Source of the DNA: Onchocerca lupi
Lineage: Eukaryota; Nematoda; Chromadorea; Rhabditida; Onchocercidae
NCBI GenBank assembly: GCA_028564675.1
Contig: JAOVVO010000214.1
Span: 49,226 to 113,225, forward strand
Reading direction: 5' to 3'
DNA: 64,000 bases
The notes below the pieces were generated by a model. It made no database searches. It worked only from the letters and a program-made list of their open reading frames with translations, and was not told the DNA's origin. How positions within the stretch are numbered: position 1 is the first letter of the stretch; each line of letters starts with the position of its first letter. This document shows, piece after piece, positions 37,501 through 48,492 of this stretch. The position numbers were made by a program, and so were the translations under genes.

Positions 37501-38405
37501 ACAGAAACAGAATCTCGTCCGTGGGATAGTCTATCATTTAGTTGTTCGTTTACTGATTTTTCAACGTCAAAAATGCAAGTAAGTCATAAAATTTTGTTAT
37601 AATTTCAATTATTTCATTTTTAAATAACATTACTTTTAAAAAAATTTTCAAATCAAGTCTAAATTTATATCATTTTGGCGCTTTGCTAATTATATTGAGT
37701 TTAATTTGATTGAATATAATTTAATTGATGATCAGTTTGAGATCTTTTTTTTTTCACTTTCATATAATCATCAGTAAAAATCTTAAATATAAATTGAAAT
37801 TTGGATATAAAGAGAAAAAAATCAGTTTGGCAAAACCATGGATGAAATAAACAGAATCAGCATAACCGAATGATTTATAAATTTTATCCGTTAATGCTAA
37901 CTGAAATACGGTAAACCGGATAAATAAAAAGTTGCCAGCAGATCTTTTGATAATATAAAGTGCGAGAAACGCTAATGATTTTGTTAAAACTATCATGATT
38001 AGAAATAGAATGAAATTAATATAGGTAATTAAAAGAACATATCATCAAATCATCGGATAAGTAAGCTATTAAACTTATCAAGTTGAATTATTTCGAAGAT
38101 TTCACAATCAAATTTCAATTTCTATTTCAGCAATGGAATCCGAAAAAGTTTACGGAAAAATTTCAGGGAAAAATTCCCGAAACTTGACCCAAAATGTATT
38201 TATATCATTCCCTATAAATTCTAATACATTCGAAATGTTTCAGTTCCAATCATTGGAATCACTATCTGACGATTCATACATCAATAGTTTGGATGAAGCA
38301 ATCAGTTATAAAGCATCAGTTGTATACAATAAGTCAATCAAAAATGCATCACCAAAATCAATCACTAATACAGCCATTTCAGAACTTTCTGTTAGTGGCA
38401 AATGA
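34538..38405 (+). CDS. unrecognised single-pass membrane protein, two possible C-termini
   Basis: Exons 34538-34700, 35255-35395, 37049-37165, 37415-37578 and 38131-38187 (or -38405) have canonical GT..AG sites and matching phases. The start ATG at 34538 opens a likely signal sequence (TIILLWQLVITAIYC), followed by an ectodomain of about 90 residues (IVPMNIIVIPKN, KQVSDQLKEKND, DLIALYGSRR). Next come a transmembrane helix (residues about 123-147, TTVLIAISGIAITIAFGI) and a basic stop-transfer cluster RHRRK encoded by exon 4. With exon 4 the protein ends QGKIPET at 38187, about 213 residues. Exon 4 is 164 bases, so skipping it reads exon 5 in another frame, giving a Ser-rich tail of 90 residues to a TGA at 38403-38405 (about 231 residues). 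Both frames look coding. The topology suggests a type I surface or endomembrane protein. I recognise no family. Confidence 0.6.
35550..35665 (-). ncRNA. SL1-type spliced leader RNA gene (or close relative)
   Basis: On the minus strand 35665-35644 is an exact copy of the 22-base nematode SL1 leader (begins GGTTTAATTACC, ends AAGTTTGAG), followed directly by GT, the donor of an SL RNA. Downstream come a 7-base stem (TTGTTTC/GAAACAA, 9-base loop), then an 8-base stem with one mismatch (GAAACCTGT/ACAGGATTC, plus positions 35580-35588 and 35600-35608). A CTATAATTTTG segment with an Sm-like AATTTTG (35565-35571) follows. Leader, donor, stems and Sm site in this order match SL RNA architecture, in which the SL RNP donates the leader to pre-mRNA 5' ends. 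No ATG follows for over 100 bases, arguing against a copied mRNA 5' end. A strong third stem right after the Sm site is not evident, so the gene could be degenerate. The 3' end is estimated. Confidence 0.6.
35772..35804. repeat. hairpin, 8-base arms
   Basis: GCGTAATC (35772-35779) and GATTACGC (35797-35804) around a 17-base loop. It lies between the SL1-type candidate and the small minus-strand frame. Confidence 0.6.
35863..36036 (-). CDS. small basic open frame, 57 codons, unknown
   Basis: The minus-strand ATG at 36036 lies three bases after a good acceptor (TTTTTCTGCCTGTTCAG), then 57 codons run to a TAA at 35865-35863. The product is rich in Lys, Arg and His (MSFKKRALFHHAQPY, KKARTSEKTKKLSCRRK). 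In its second half another frame is also coding-like (NPPFTKKKRVLSTK, QPKAQPNGPVRGI) and runs on to a TGA near 35817, as if a one-base shift joined the two. The base composition is clearly less AT-rich than its flanks. I do not recognise it. It could be a small gene, a decayed retrocopy or part of an RNA unit with the neighbouring SL1 candidate. Confidence 0.3.
   Translation of the reverse strand: MSFKKRALFHHAQPYPHALKKARTSEKTKKLSCRRKMISESAIHEEEAGPEYKNHFK
36348..36412. repeat. CT-rich run
   Basis: CT dinucleotide repeats with interruptions. Confidence 0.7.
36919..36945. repeat. dispersed 27-base repeat, copy 1
   Basis: TTGCTTTAATCTGAGTGGCT with TGATGAT following. It matches 46322-46348 at all but two positions, in the same orientation. 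Confidence 0.7.
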
Positions 38406-39646
38406 AATAATCTCATTTCATTTTTTCTTTTTTTCGAAAATTCGAAGCAAAAACATCTTTTCTTGAGAGAGAGAGAGAGAGAGAGAAAAAAAAAGAAAAT
38501 TTTAGCATTAAATTCCTATACATATTCAATTTCTTCTTCTATAATCACTGATGACAAAAAAGTCTACATTTCATTTTTTCTAGAAAGTTGTACTTTTATT
38601 TTTTGTGCGTTTTGTTTTTTCTCTTTCAAAGGAATAAGAAAAATGTCATAAAAATAACTTAACTAATTAGCTATGTCAATGAATATCGTAATGAGTACAT
38701 ATATATGTATATATAACTTAAAATATAAAAAATGTATCGATATATACATTCATAAAAAATTTTGCCATGTTTTTGTCCATATTGAAGTATATATTTCCAC
38801 TTGAATTGTAATAGATAAACGAATCTGAAAAGAAGATAATCCATGTAGAAGTTTCATCATTCTTGAAATTGGAAGTAAATGGATTTAGAAATATTCATAC
38901 AGTACTTCTTTTAAATAATCCTGATATTTTGAAATTGTTCGCGGAACTGATAAAGTTGTGAGTTCATGCTCAAAAGATGACTATAGATATGAAACATATT
39001 CTAATATATTTGACAGATCTGTAATTTGACTTTTGGTTTCGTTAGTGAGATAACTTTTCGCCTCAAATGCTCTTCAAAATGAAAATTATCAATAGCTTCT
39101 AACATTAAAAAAGATGACTTGTTACATGGATGAGAGGTCAATCACGATTATTCCATCAGAGCGTTTATTTCCCATAGTTCCATTTTTAATAATGAATAAC
39201 TCACTAAACTATCAATCTTTCGTTCTAAATACTTAAAAAAAGAAAAAAAAAAAAAAGGAAAAAATGAATATTCGTAAATAAGCTACAGCATAACATAATA
39301 TAAAATACGTTGCCTGACACCTGTCATACCACATTTTTCATCAAACAGTAACAGATAATCGATAATTAAGATGTTATTGAAAGTGGCTGCAACATCAACT
39401 TTATGTGAATCTTCAAATTGTTCGCAATGACAACCAACAACAAAGAACTACTAATTTTATTTAAACTATTCAAATTCCGAAAAATTTTGAAGCCTAAAAA
39501 TCACTGTACATTACTCATACAATGATAGCGATTGGACTCGAGTTCCAAATCTTTATAATTAAATAATTCCGATACAATTAAGCTATGTGCATTCATATAC
39601 AGTGCTAGAAGAACGTTTAAGGAAATGCTACATTATTCATTCTTCA
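38406..39646. other. intergenic between membrane protein gene and UQCRB
   Basis: Convergent 3' ends of a plus-strand and a minus-strand gene. Besides the GA run I see no gene or strong structure. Confidence 0.5.
38465..38486. repeat. GA microsatellite
   Basis: Eleven uninterrupted GA units, shortly after the stop codon of the membrane protein gene. Confidence 0.9.
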
Positions 39647-41094
39647 TCAATGGCGTCCTTTTAATCGGAAACTGGGTAACAATCCAGAAGTGTTCGCCCG
39701 CGTCTTCTTTTCTTCTTCAATTTCATCCAAATATGGCTTAAGGTACCATGTTTCCTGAAAATAAATTAGTAAACCGATAATTATGAATAAATTCATTAAC
39801 TAAATGAATGTATGCGAAGATAAATATCACTTAACAGAAAATGCAACAGCTAAGAAAGATGATATTTAAAAATGGAAAAAATCCGCCAGTTTATTATCAA
39901 ATAATAAGAAAAACCTACATCCTCCCATTTCGTCCATTTTTCTTTTGGTAATTGCTCACCGTGGGATTTCAACGAATGCGCGTGATAGAGCCGTATTTTG
40001 CGTTCATCAAAAAGCCACGGCTCTTTCAAATTCAAACGACGCAATGCCTCTTTCACTTCCGCAGCTGGTTCAAAACACTGATCGTGAAAAAGTAAACCTA
40101 AATATTCAAGATATTGCAAAAAACATAGCATAATATCCGATCCTTTCTAATTTAAAACAGAATTATATGTATTTAGTTACTGTGATAAAAATTAATCAAA
40201 GAATCTTAATGTTAATAAAGAAAGAGAATTAGAAACGGAACCGTATCGTCTTCCACTCCAACCGTATGACCAGAAAAAATACCGCAACATTTGTGCCCAT
40301 TTTCCTTCAAAAGAAAGCATCTTTAACTATTATGGATAAAAAATACAAATGAATCGTTACAAGCTGATATCAAGTAAAACTTAATTCCAGAGAAGAAAAA
40401 TTTCTTCAAGAACCAATCATTGTTACATTTAATGTCTCCGAAAGAACAATGATTTGAAATTTTTTAATTATTCGACAGTGAACTCAACAAATTTGTAGCA
40501 TAAAAATACCGTTATAAGTAAATTTGATGTTTCTGACAGCTGGTGACACCTTCTCCCAGCGAGCCAATAACGATGGCTGCGAGAAGGCAACCTAAAAAAA
40601 ATTTTTAAAATTAAAAGAAATCGGTATATCAGGTGATAATTAAGTCATTCCAGGAATAGAACTCTCAGCAAAATCCTTAGCAGGTACAACATCAAGATCG
40701 AGTAATATTCCCAGATGACTAACATCAAGTAAAAAAAAAGTGCTCTTTCATGCTGAATGGTTGAGGTGGACTACCCGTCAGTCTGGTCATCAAACAAATT
40801 GAACAAAATAAGACAATTATATCTAAAATTTCCTTCAGTACTATCAAAGGATGAATTAAAGAAAATAATTTGGCAGTAGTCATTAGTATCATTGATAGAT
40901 GACATAATTTGCAGAAAAATTTAATCAAGTAATCCCATGAACCAAATTATCCTATTATGAAACAAAAAAATCCTTCTATTACGGCAATGATTATTGCCAT
41001 ATTTCCATTTATATTATGGTATTCTAGAACAGCTAATAACTGACAAAATCTACAAAAATATTGTAACCTTTGCTAAAAGTGTTGTGCGCACCAT
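39647..41094 (-). CDS. UQCRB: cytochrome b-c1 complex subunit 7 (UQCRB/QCR7)
   Basis: Nuclear-encoded subunit of mitochondrial complex III, which contacts the ubiquinone site region on the matrix side of cytochrome b. Exons on the minus strand: 41094-41068 (MVRTTLLAK), 40591-40510, 40097-39919 and 39754-39647; all phases join, giving 131 residues. Family landmarks are in order: LLARWEKVSPAVRN, an acidic segment, EVKEALRRLNLKEPWLFDER, LPKEKWTKWEDETWYLKPYL and a charged tail. The family is usually 110-130 residues. The short first exon supplies a basic amphipathic N-terminus typical of these proteins. The stop TGA is at 39649-39647. It is divergently arranged with the CYP-1 gene 1.7 kb away, and its upstream region holds the forkhead motif cluster (41476-41560). 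Identification is secure; the start exon rests on phase and the KV-AF join. Confidence 0.93.
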
Positions 41095-41475
41095 TTGTTC
41101 GTACCCTATCTCACACGGTAATATGAATACAACTGAATTGTTCCGAAATATCAATTTAATCTGAAAAAAAAAACTGGGAAAAAGATTCTGATATTGATAG
41201 AAAGAAAGAAAGCGCTCTATAAGTTTATACGTATCGTATTCCTTTCCACCTGATAATTTGGAATAAAGCTTTCGAATGCTATTTTAATTTAATCTCAGCA
41301 TACCTAACCATCCGATCCAGAACCTTCCCGTCCTCTCCGGTCTCATTACTTACTCATATCTTTTTTTCTAAATTCTTTTTTTGCTTTTATGCAAATTCAA
41401 TACCATTCGGGTATCTAAATCATATGTAAGATAAAGGATAAAGGGAGGCTAAAAGTGACAAATGAAAGCTATTTA

Positions 41476-41560
41476 TGTTTACTCCATCAACTTTTTACCC
41501 ATGTTTACAGTTGTTTACCTTATGAGCTAAATGTTTACTCCGCAAAACATGTTTATTTGC
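41476..41560. promoter_or_regulatory. cluster of five forkhead/FOXO-like motifs
   Basis: TGTTTAC occurs at 41476, 41502, 41512 and 41532 (the third inside TTGTTTAC, the DAF-16 element), and TGTTTATTTGC at 41550. All are in the same orientation within 85 bases, about 380-470 bases upstream of the UQCRB start. Motif identity is seen; function is inferred. Confidence 0.4.
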
Positions 41561-42317
41561 AAACACATGTCATGAAACAACAAAACTCCAACCACCACAC
41601 TAACTACAACGAACGTCCACATGAAAACAATCATGAAGCATTTGCAAAATCAAACCAATCCATCTGCAACAGTCGTACTTATGAAACTTTGATCGGATTC
41701 AATATGTACCTTTTAATATTTATAAGCTAGCAGCATCAAATTTTGATGAAATGGTAATGAAAACAAGCACTTTATATCTATATTTTTTATCAAGTGGAAT
41801 ACCATCGTTTCACTTAAATAGAAAAAAATGAAAAGAAATGAAAGGTAAAGCACTGCTATACTTAAAATCAACCACAACAATATCACATATGCGTAACTCA
41901 ATATTAGTCAATATCATTTGAAAAATTGTTATCAATTTTAGATTAACATTCAAAATCTATAACAACTGAAGCGATTTTATTAATGCATGCGTTTAAATAA
42001 TTGAAACTTAAGAAGGAAGTTGATGCCAATGAAATCAATTTCGTTTCGTTCTCCGGCATAATATGTGAGATTTAGATTTTGAAATTAAAATAAAACTCAG
42101 TCTACTTGACAATAAATTAACGGCTACGCCATGTAGAAGTACAAAACCAAACTTACCGACATATCGAAAACTATTTGGAATCCACTGCTTCATATTAATG
42201 ACATGAAGCAAGGTTCCGGTGGTATTTCACGGTTGGCCGATGTTATCTGGTTAACTAATTGTTTTCAGGATTGTTTCCCTCCAGCTAGTTGATATTTATT
42301 CTTGGGATCTTGGGTCT

Positions 42318-42460
42318 AGTTTTTGTAGTTGTTTCTGCAAATAAGTTGCTTTTGATAGGTTTTTCTTATCAAGAGTAAGTTGTTTCTGATAAATTCTTAT
42401 CATCAATAGTTTCAAATAAGAAATAAGTTATGCAATAAGTTGTTTCTAAATTCTCTCTAG
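42318..42460. repeat. degenerate repeat of AATAAGTTGTTTCT units
   Basis: Three to four diverged copies of AAGTTGTTTCT with TTCTTATCA spacers, about 300 bases before the CYP-1 start. Confidence 0.5.
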
Positions 42461-42716
42461 TAAATTGTTACTGCTTACGTTTCTAAGTCTCACCTACATA
42501 TACTAGAAGCTGCTTTTTCTTATAATGCAAAAAATTGTATCTTAATGATATCATCAACTAAAATTTGACCTAACTGATACCAATAAATATGCAACCTGTT
42601 AATTTATTTCGTTAAATGAAGAAAAATTTATTTTTGTCATTATTCATATTCAATATATCAATTGTGTTTGTGCAAATAAATTTTTCAGGATTTCATTAAT
42701 CATTGGATGTGTTTTT

Positions 42717-42725
42717 CTTTTTCAG
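42717..42725 (+). promoter_or_regulatory. candidate trans-splice acceptor of CYP-1
   Basis: CTTTTTCAG ends 33 bases before the ATG at 42759, and no upstream coding exon is evident. It fits a spliced-leader acceptor, though a cis intron in the 5' UTR is possible. Confidence 0.4.
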
Positions 42726-42758
42726 TTATTTTAATTAATTCTTTAATTGTGACGAAAA

Positions 42759-45700
42759 ATGTCTAAAAAAGATCGCCGCCGGGTATTTTTCGATGTAACA
42801 ATTGATGGCAACCTTGCGGGTCGCATTGTTATGGAACTATATAACGATATAGCACCACGGACGTGTAATAATTTCCTGATGCTTTGTACTGGTATGGCTG
42901 GTATTGGTAAAATAAGTGGCAAGCCTTTGCACTATAAAGGATCAACATTTCATCGTGTCATTAAGAATTTCATGATTCAGGTAAAAGTTTATGAGTAATA
43001 TTATTAGAAAAAAATTGGAATTTTATTCATTCGTATATGCAAATCTTGCATTAATATGCATGTAACTGACATTGCTTCATTTGTCAGAGAGCAGAATAAG
43101 CTGTGATAAAAAATAAAATATTAAATTAGAAATATTCGACTAAAAAGGATGGCAACAATGAGATGAACGAAATTTAATACTTAAATAAATGCATGAAACT
43201 TCTTTTTTTTTTCAGGGAGGTGATTTTACGAAAGGTGATGGAACGGGTGGAGAATCAATTTATGGTGGTATGTTCGATGATGAAGAATTCGTCATGAAGC
43301 ATGATGAGCCATTTCTTGTTTCAATGGCAAATAAAGGACCTAATACGAATGGTTCACAATTTTTTATCACTACAACACCTGCGCCACATCTCAATAATAT
43401 CCATGTCGTATTTGGTAAGGTTAGTAACTTAAGACATACATGACTGAATTGAATCATTCATCTATTGCTCTTTTCCACTTTATTATATGTAGATCACGGA
43501 ATTTTTAAATATGAGAAGATTTCTGGAAATCAGTGAAATTTATTAACATTGTTGCAAAATAAAGAATATGATATTGATAGTTCCAGTGTTTCTGAGCTTA
43601 TTTTTATCCTGCTGCCGATTATATTTTTGAATTCTTCAATTTTATCTGCTGTCCTTTTCAAAAAGTGATTATTTTGAGATTCCTTGCCAGTTTTGCAACT
43701 ATAATCATTGTAATTTACTTCTAGAGCATGATAGAACTATTTGTTTGTCTTTCATATTTGCAAACGATGGATGAGAAGAGAGGAATTTGAAGTGATATTT
43801 ATAGGTTGTTTCCGGACAGGAAGTCGTAACTAAAATCGAATGTTTGAAAACCAATTCCAAAAATCGCCCATTAGCTGATGTTATAATACTTAATTGTGGT
43901 GAACTTGTTCGACGAAAAAAACGTCATCATTCCTCGAGATCGAGTGAATCGAGGAGGTAATGGCAGATCCATGTTTGGGTGGAGTGTAAAAAGTGCTAGT
44001 ACCAAATTGTTTATTTCTTAGTGATTTTTACTGGATTTTGGAATGAAATTATTTTCGAATTTGGAGTGAAATATAATTTTTCGATTCATTTATTGTTCTT
44101 AAGCTGTCTACTTTTCTTCTTTTATTTCTGACGCAGTATATTGATTTGCAGTTCTTCTGCATCAACTGGAAAAAGTCATAAGAAGACAAAAAAGACAAAA
44201 ATGAAAGAGAAGAAACGGAAAGAGAGTGATGAAGTGGAACATTTAGAAATCGGAACCGTTATGCCGGAAGCGGAACTGCAGCTATCAAGCGTAAAGCCGG
44301 AAGATTTGCCTGAAGAACCGGACCATCAAAACAAATATCTTATGAGACGGTAAATGCTCACGTATTATTTGAGGATGAGATTTTCCGTCTTCCTTTCCTA
44401 AATTTTCCTGAGTTTAGAAAATTGCTTTTTTTCAAAGATTTTAATTTTCTTTAGGTCTAAAACACCGGAAAATTCGAAGAAAGAAAAGAAAGAGAAATCA
44501 CGAAAATCACCTCAGCGTTTTTCACGGCGCGATATTAGTCAGCGTTTGAATCGTATGCGGAGAACACGAACTGGACACAAAATAAAGGTAGCATTACCTT
44601 CATATTCTCTAATCATTGTTTAGATAATTATTACTCAGTTGATTAATTAGAAACCTTCTGTTTACCTGGCTATCAGGTTTAGATATTATATTAAGAGTAT
44701 TCTACTCATTAAATGAAATAGGTTGCTTATTTTTATATTTTCATGTTCCTAGGATTTTTTACAAATTGTATCAATTTCGAGTTTAATGTATTTAATAGCC
44801 ATAACCTGAGATACCATGTTCTTTCAGGGACGCGGTGCACTTCGTTTTCGAACTCCAGAGGGCAGTAGTGATTATGATGGAAGTCGCACTCCTCCTCATT
44901 GGAGACGTGAACAGGTCATTTCCGAATTCCATAACTTTTTGTTCGGCATGAATTAATTACCAATAGTGGATAGTTATGAGAGCTTGTTGCTGTGACGAAA
45001 AAATACCTGGATTAATTTTTGGAATTTCACTTCTAACCATTATTTGATGATAATTTTACTTTTTTGAAATAATATAATTTTAAGTTCCATGGAATACTCT
45101 CGGAATAGTAAGATATTTTATGTTGGACATCTCAACATCATTGTAAAAAATAATAATTAAGTTTAAAATAAAGAATATTTGAAATTGGTTTTTTTTTTTT
45201 TTTAGAATCGTGTAATAACGCTTGACGAATTGCACCGCTTACAAGAAAAAAGGAAGGCATATGAGCTTGAAGAATTTGAAAATCCGAAAAATAATGCTAG
45301 CAATAAAGAAAAAAATGATGCTACGTTAAACACTTCTAAGAAAATTGAAAGCAAAGAGGAACGACATCGCGGTAGGTCGGAAAAGTGGGAAAATCGGCAT
45401 GAGAGAAGTAGACACGCAACGGTAAGCTTTGAAATTTTCTTTTTGACTTTATTTCTTCAGAAATTCCAGTAAAATGATTTTTTGTATGCTAAAATATTGG
45501 CTTTAACTTATCATTGATGCTTGAAAAATTTTTTTGGATAGTTTAACTTGATAAAAGTTTGCAGGAAGAATGAGTAGTAAATTAGAAATATTTATTTCAT
45601 GAAATGAAATTTGATGAATTTGCCTTTTTTTTTAGCGACGATCACCTGAGCATATAGCGCGACATTTCACCAGGGAAAAGATTCACCACAAAAATGATGA

Positions 45701-48492
45701 AATAGGAGAGAGTGAAGATATGAAAGAGACAAGAGAGGATCGACGAGGACGAGCAGTTGAAAAGGAGAAAATCAAAACCGTAAGTTCTGAGGTTCTTAAG
45801 CATTAGTATAACTGATACGTGAAGTTCATAGAGTTATAATATTGAATAAAATTTCGTTGTTCAATCTGCAACTGAAGAACTGTAGGATAAAATGAGGAAC
45901 CTTAGATTGTGTTCGAAGGAAGTAGCATTGGAAAGAAGGGAAGAGATGGAGAGCGCTTCTTGCACAATGTATTTCAAATAGTGACGTGAATTTAAGTTGT
46001 TCGTTTTGAAAAATTGATGCAAATTTAGAATGATGAAAAAGCTGCTGCAATAAATGAATTAAACTTGGATGAGCCAACAGTAGAAGTTATATTGGATAGT
46101 GCCGAAGACATTAGAGACAGTGATGATGAAGCGATCAGGTTGCATTTACTGAAAGCAAAAGAAAGGGCGGAAGAAAAAGCGAAACATGGTAGATTTAATT
46201 CTTTAACATTACTTTTAAAACAAGATGCAGAAAGAAATTCGCCAAATCTTATTTTGTAATGGATATGTTTATAAAGATAATTTCATATTATCTGACAAGC
46301 AGAAAGTACTTACCCATTTGTTTGCTTTGATCTGAGTGGCTTGATTATATGGCTCTGTGTCTCTTTAATTCTCCCTTTACCACAATAAAAGTTAAATGAT
46401 ATTTGTTTCATTCTTTTTGCTCGTTGTATGGAGAGGAAGGGATAAATTAAAATGAAACTTTGATTTCTCACCGCTTAAATTTGTTCTGTTGAAGAATCGA
46501 AAATGGCTAAAAAGAGTGATGAAAATGACGAACGAGATCGAAGAACGACTCATGGAGAAAAACAGAAGAATAATATTGAAAAAGGTGAACAACATCGAGA
46601 GCGTAAAAATGATGAGCATGAAAAGCAAGCTGCCGATGAATATGATAAGAATCAAATTGCAGAAGCAGATGCAGGAAGTAAACGTCATCGACGGAAAAGC
46701 GATAATAAAGATCATAAAGGAAAAACAGAGCGACGAGAGAAAAGTGAAAGCGTGGAAGAGAATAGAAGACGCAATACTAGTCATGAAAAACTCGATGATT
46801 TGAAAAAAATTGAAACCTCGGGCCAAAAAAGTCAAAATGACAGTGAACAAACTGCGGAAACAAAAACAAGTCATACTGATTCCAGCAGGAATGATAATTC
46901 GAAGGCATCAGTAAATGGCAAGTTGCAGGAAGTCAATTTAACAAATAAAGAGAATGAAGAGGTTTCCGAACAAAAAAGTTTAAAGACGGAGCCATCAAAA
47001 CCAGAAGAAATTAAGCAGCAATCAAACGAAGTTTCCAGAAAAAAAAGTGGTGAAAAGCAAAAAGAATCGAAACGGAGTGGGAGAAGTCGTAGTCGGAGAC
47101 GCCGAAGCAGGAGTAATGTTCGTAGGCGGCGAAGTTCGAGCCGTCGTTCAAGATCACGTGATCGCCACCTTAGGTAATCCTTTCTGCATATCGGACGAGT
47201 TATTTTGAATAAATTTTCGAGAATACAAAACCGGTAATTGTATTTCAACAGAAAATCAGAATTCAATAATTTAAGATCACGATCTCGATCAAGAGGTTAT
47301 GTACGTCGATTCGAAAGGTGGTCTCGCACTCGTCGGCCAACTAGGCGAGAATTGTACGATGAGCGCATGCGTCGAGAGCGTGAACGACGTCGAAGCTTCG
47401 ATAGGTATTCAGATAGGAGACGTACTAGAAGCCGAAGTGTTCGACGGGATAGCGATCGGGTTCGGTTTTTAATTTTTCATAAAAGGAATGGCTTTTGTAT
47501 TATTAATTGACAAAATTTTATAGTCATATATTTTTGTTATATCTTCTTAAACTAATCAAGATTATGGGTTAGGCTATGTATCATCTACTCAGAAAAAAAA
47601 AGAAAAAAAAATGATTCAATTTTCAAAAATGATTTCTTATTATCCATCGATATTGATGAGCTTAAAATTGTTTTAGTGCCATAGAAGACACATTAAACAC
47701 CAAAATATAAAATTTTAATGTACAACTAAATTATACAAACGGTGATATCACTTACAGCATCAAGAATGTGATGAATTTGTTCATTTCTCTAAACCACATT
47801 TTCAGTACTCAAGACGTAGCCGAAAACGTTCATCATCTTCTTCAAGTAGTAGCAGCGACAGTTCATCAAGCGATTCTCGAAGCACCGCAAGTAGCAGGTT
47901 GAATCTTTTGTCTATCCTCAAATATATAAATAATATATATTTGAATAAATGAAAAAAAAAAAAAAAAACGAAATGTTGGGACAGAATCTTTTCAGAAGAA
48001 CAAAAGATTAAACATAGGGATAATTGAAATATAAAGATGAAGATGAGAAAAATGTTAAAAAATTGAAATGGGCTTTTCAAGTAATTTTTTTTGGATTGTT
48101 CAACAGCAGACATACCAGTAACTCGTATAATATTCTGTAAGGCAGTTGAATTTTTATTACCTGATATTATAAGATCCTATTTTATTAGTGGTTAATTTGC
48201 CGAATCTCGTATTTATTCTTGTAATTGAGCGAATAAAACATGCGTCGTTATATACACTACTGCGGTATGAAATATAGCATTCACGTACTGTCATATCATT
48301 TTTTATAAATAGTTTTCAAATACCATTTGTTAATTTAAAATAGAATTTTTCTATCATTATTGACGAATTGGTCATTTGGATGGTGGGGAAATTCCACTTT
48401 AAATTTCACTTATTTTTATTTTCAGTACATCATCAAAACGTTCAAGCAGTTCGAATTCAAGCGGAAGTTCTCGGAGCAGAAGCTCCAACTAG
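42759..48492 (+). CDS. cyp-1: filarial CYP-1: cyclophilin with KE/RS nuclear tail
   Basis: Peptidyl-prolyl cis-trans isomerase of the large, divergent-loop cyclophilin type (relatives: PPIG/SR-Cyp, NKTR), nuclear proteins tied to RNA processing. Exons: 42759-42980, 43216-43419, 43805-43956, 44152-44349, 44455-44587, 44828-44914, 45205-45420, 45636-45779, 46029-46188, 46495-47173, 47252-47459, 47806-47897 and 48426-48492; all phases join, about 853 residues. Brugia CYP-1 is, as I recall, of similar length. The isomerase domain (about 1-180) has STFHRVIKNFMIQ with the catalytic Arg66, the divergent-loop insert GKISGKPLHYKG, and NGSQFFITT. At the site of human CypA Trp121 it has His132 (PAPHLNN), a change known to lower cyclosporin binding. 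Then follow charged Lys/Glu-rich segments, GALRFRTPEG, and RS-rich exons 10-13 ending SRSRSSN. The exon 11 donor (GTTCGG) is weak but required by phase. Identification is secure. Confidence 0.95.
46322..46348. repeat. dispersed 27-base repeat, copy 2
   Basis: TTGCTTTGATCTGAGTGGCT with TGATTAT following, in CYP-1 intron 9. The other copy is at 36919-36945 in the membrane protein gene, with two differences. Confidence 0.7.

Larger units (their letters stand above)
41095..42758. other. divergent promoter region between UQCRB and CYP-1
   Basis: Intergenic sequence between two divergent genes. It holds five forkhead-like motifs (41476-41560), a CT-rich patch (about 41300-41370), a degenerate repeat (42318-42460) and the acceptor-like site just before the CYP-1 start. 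An open frame at 41455-41730 has no family resemblance and is not called. Confidence 0.5.

Noticed and set aside
37760..37996. 78-codon minus-strand hydrophobic frame inside an intron of the membrane protein gene
   Set aside because: No acceptor or trans-splice site before the ATG and no recognised motif; kept only as a possibility.
41455..41730. 91-codon frame in the UQCRB/CYP-1 intergenic region
   Set aside because: It overlaps the forkhead motif cluster, its composition is driven by repeats, and it has no homology-like words.
46392..46874. 160-codon minus-strand open frame
   Set aside because: Antisense of the CYP-1 Lys/Glu-rich exon 10; its composition mirrors the real frame.
46871..47266. 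131-codon minus-strand open frame
   Set aside because: Antisense of the Arg/Ser-rich CYP-1 exon; low-complexity Leu/Arg text, no independent signals.
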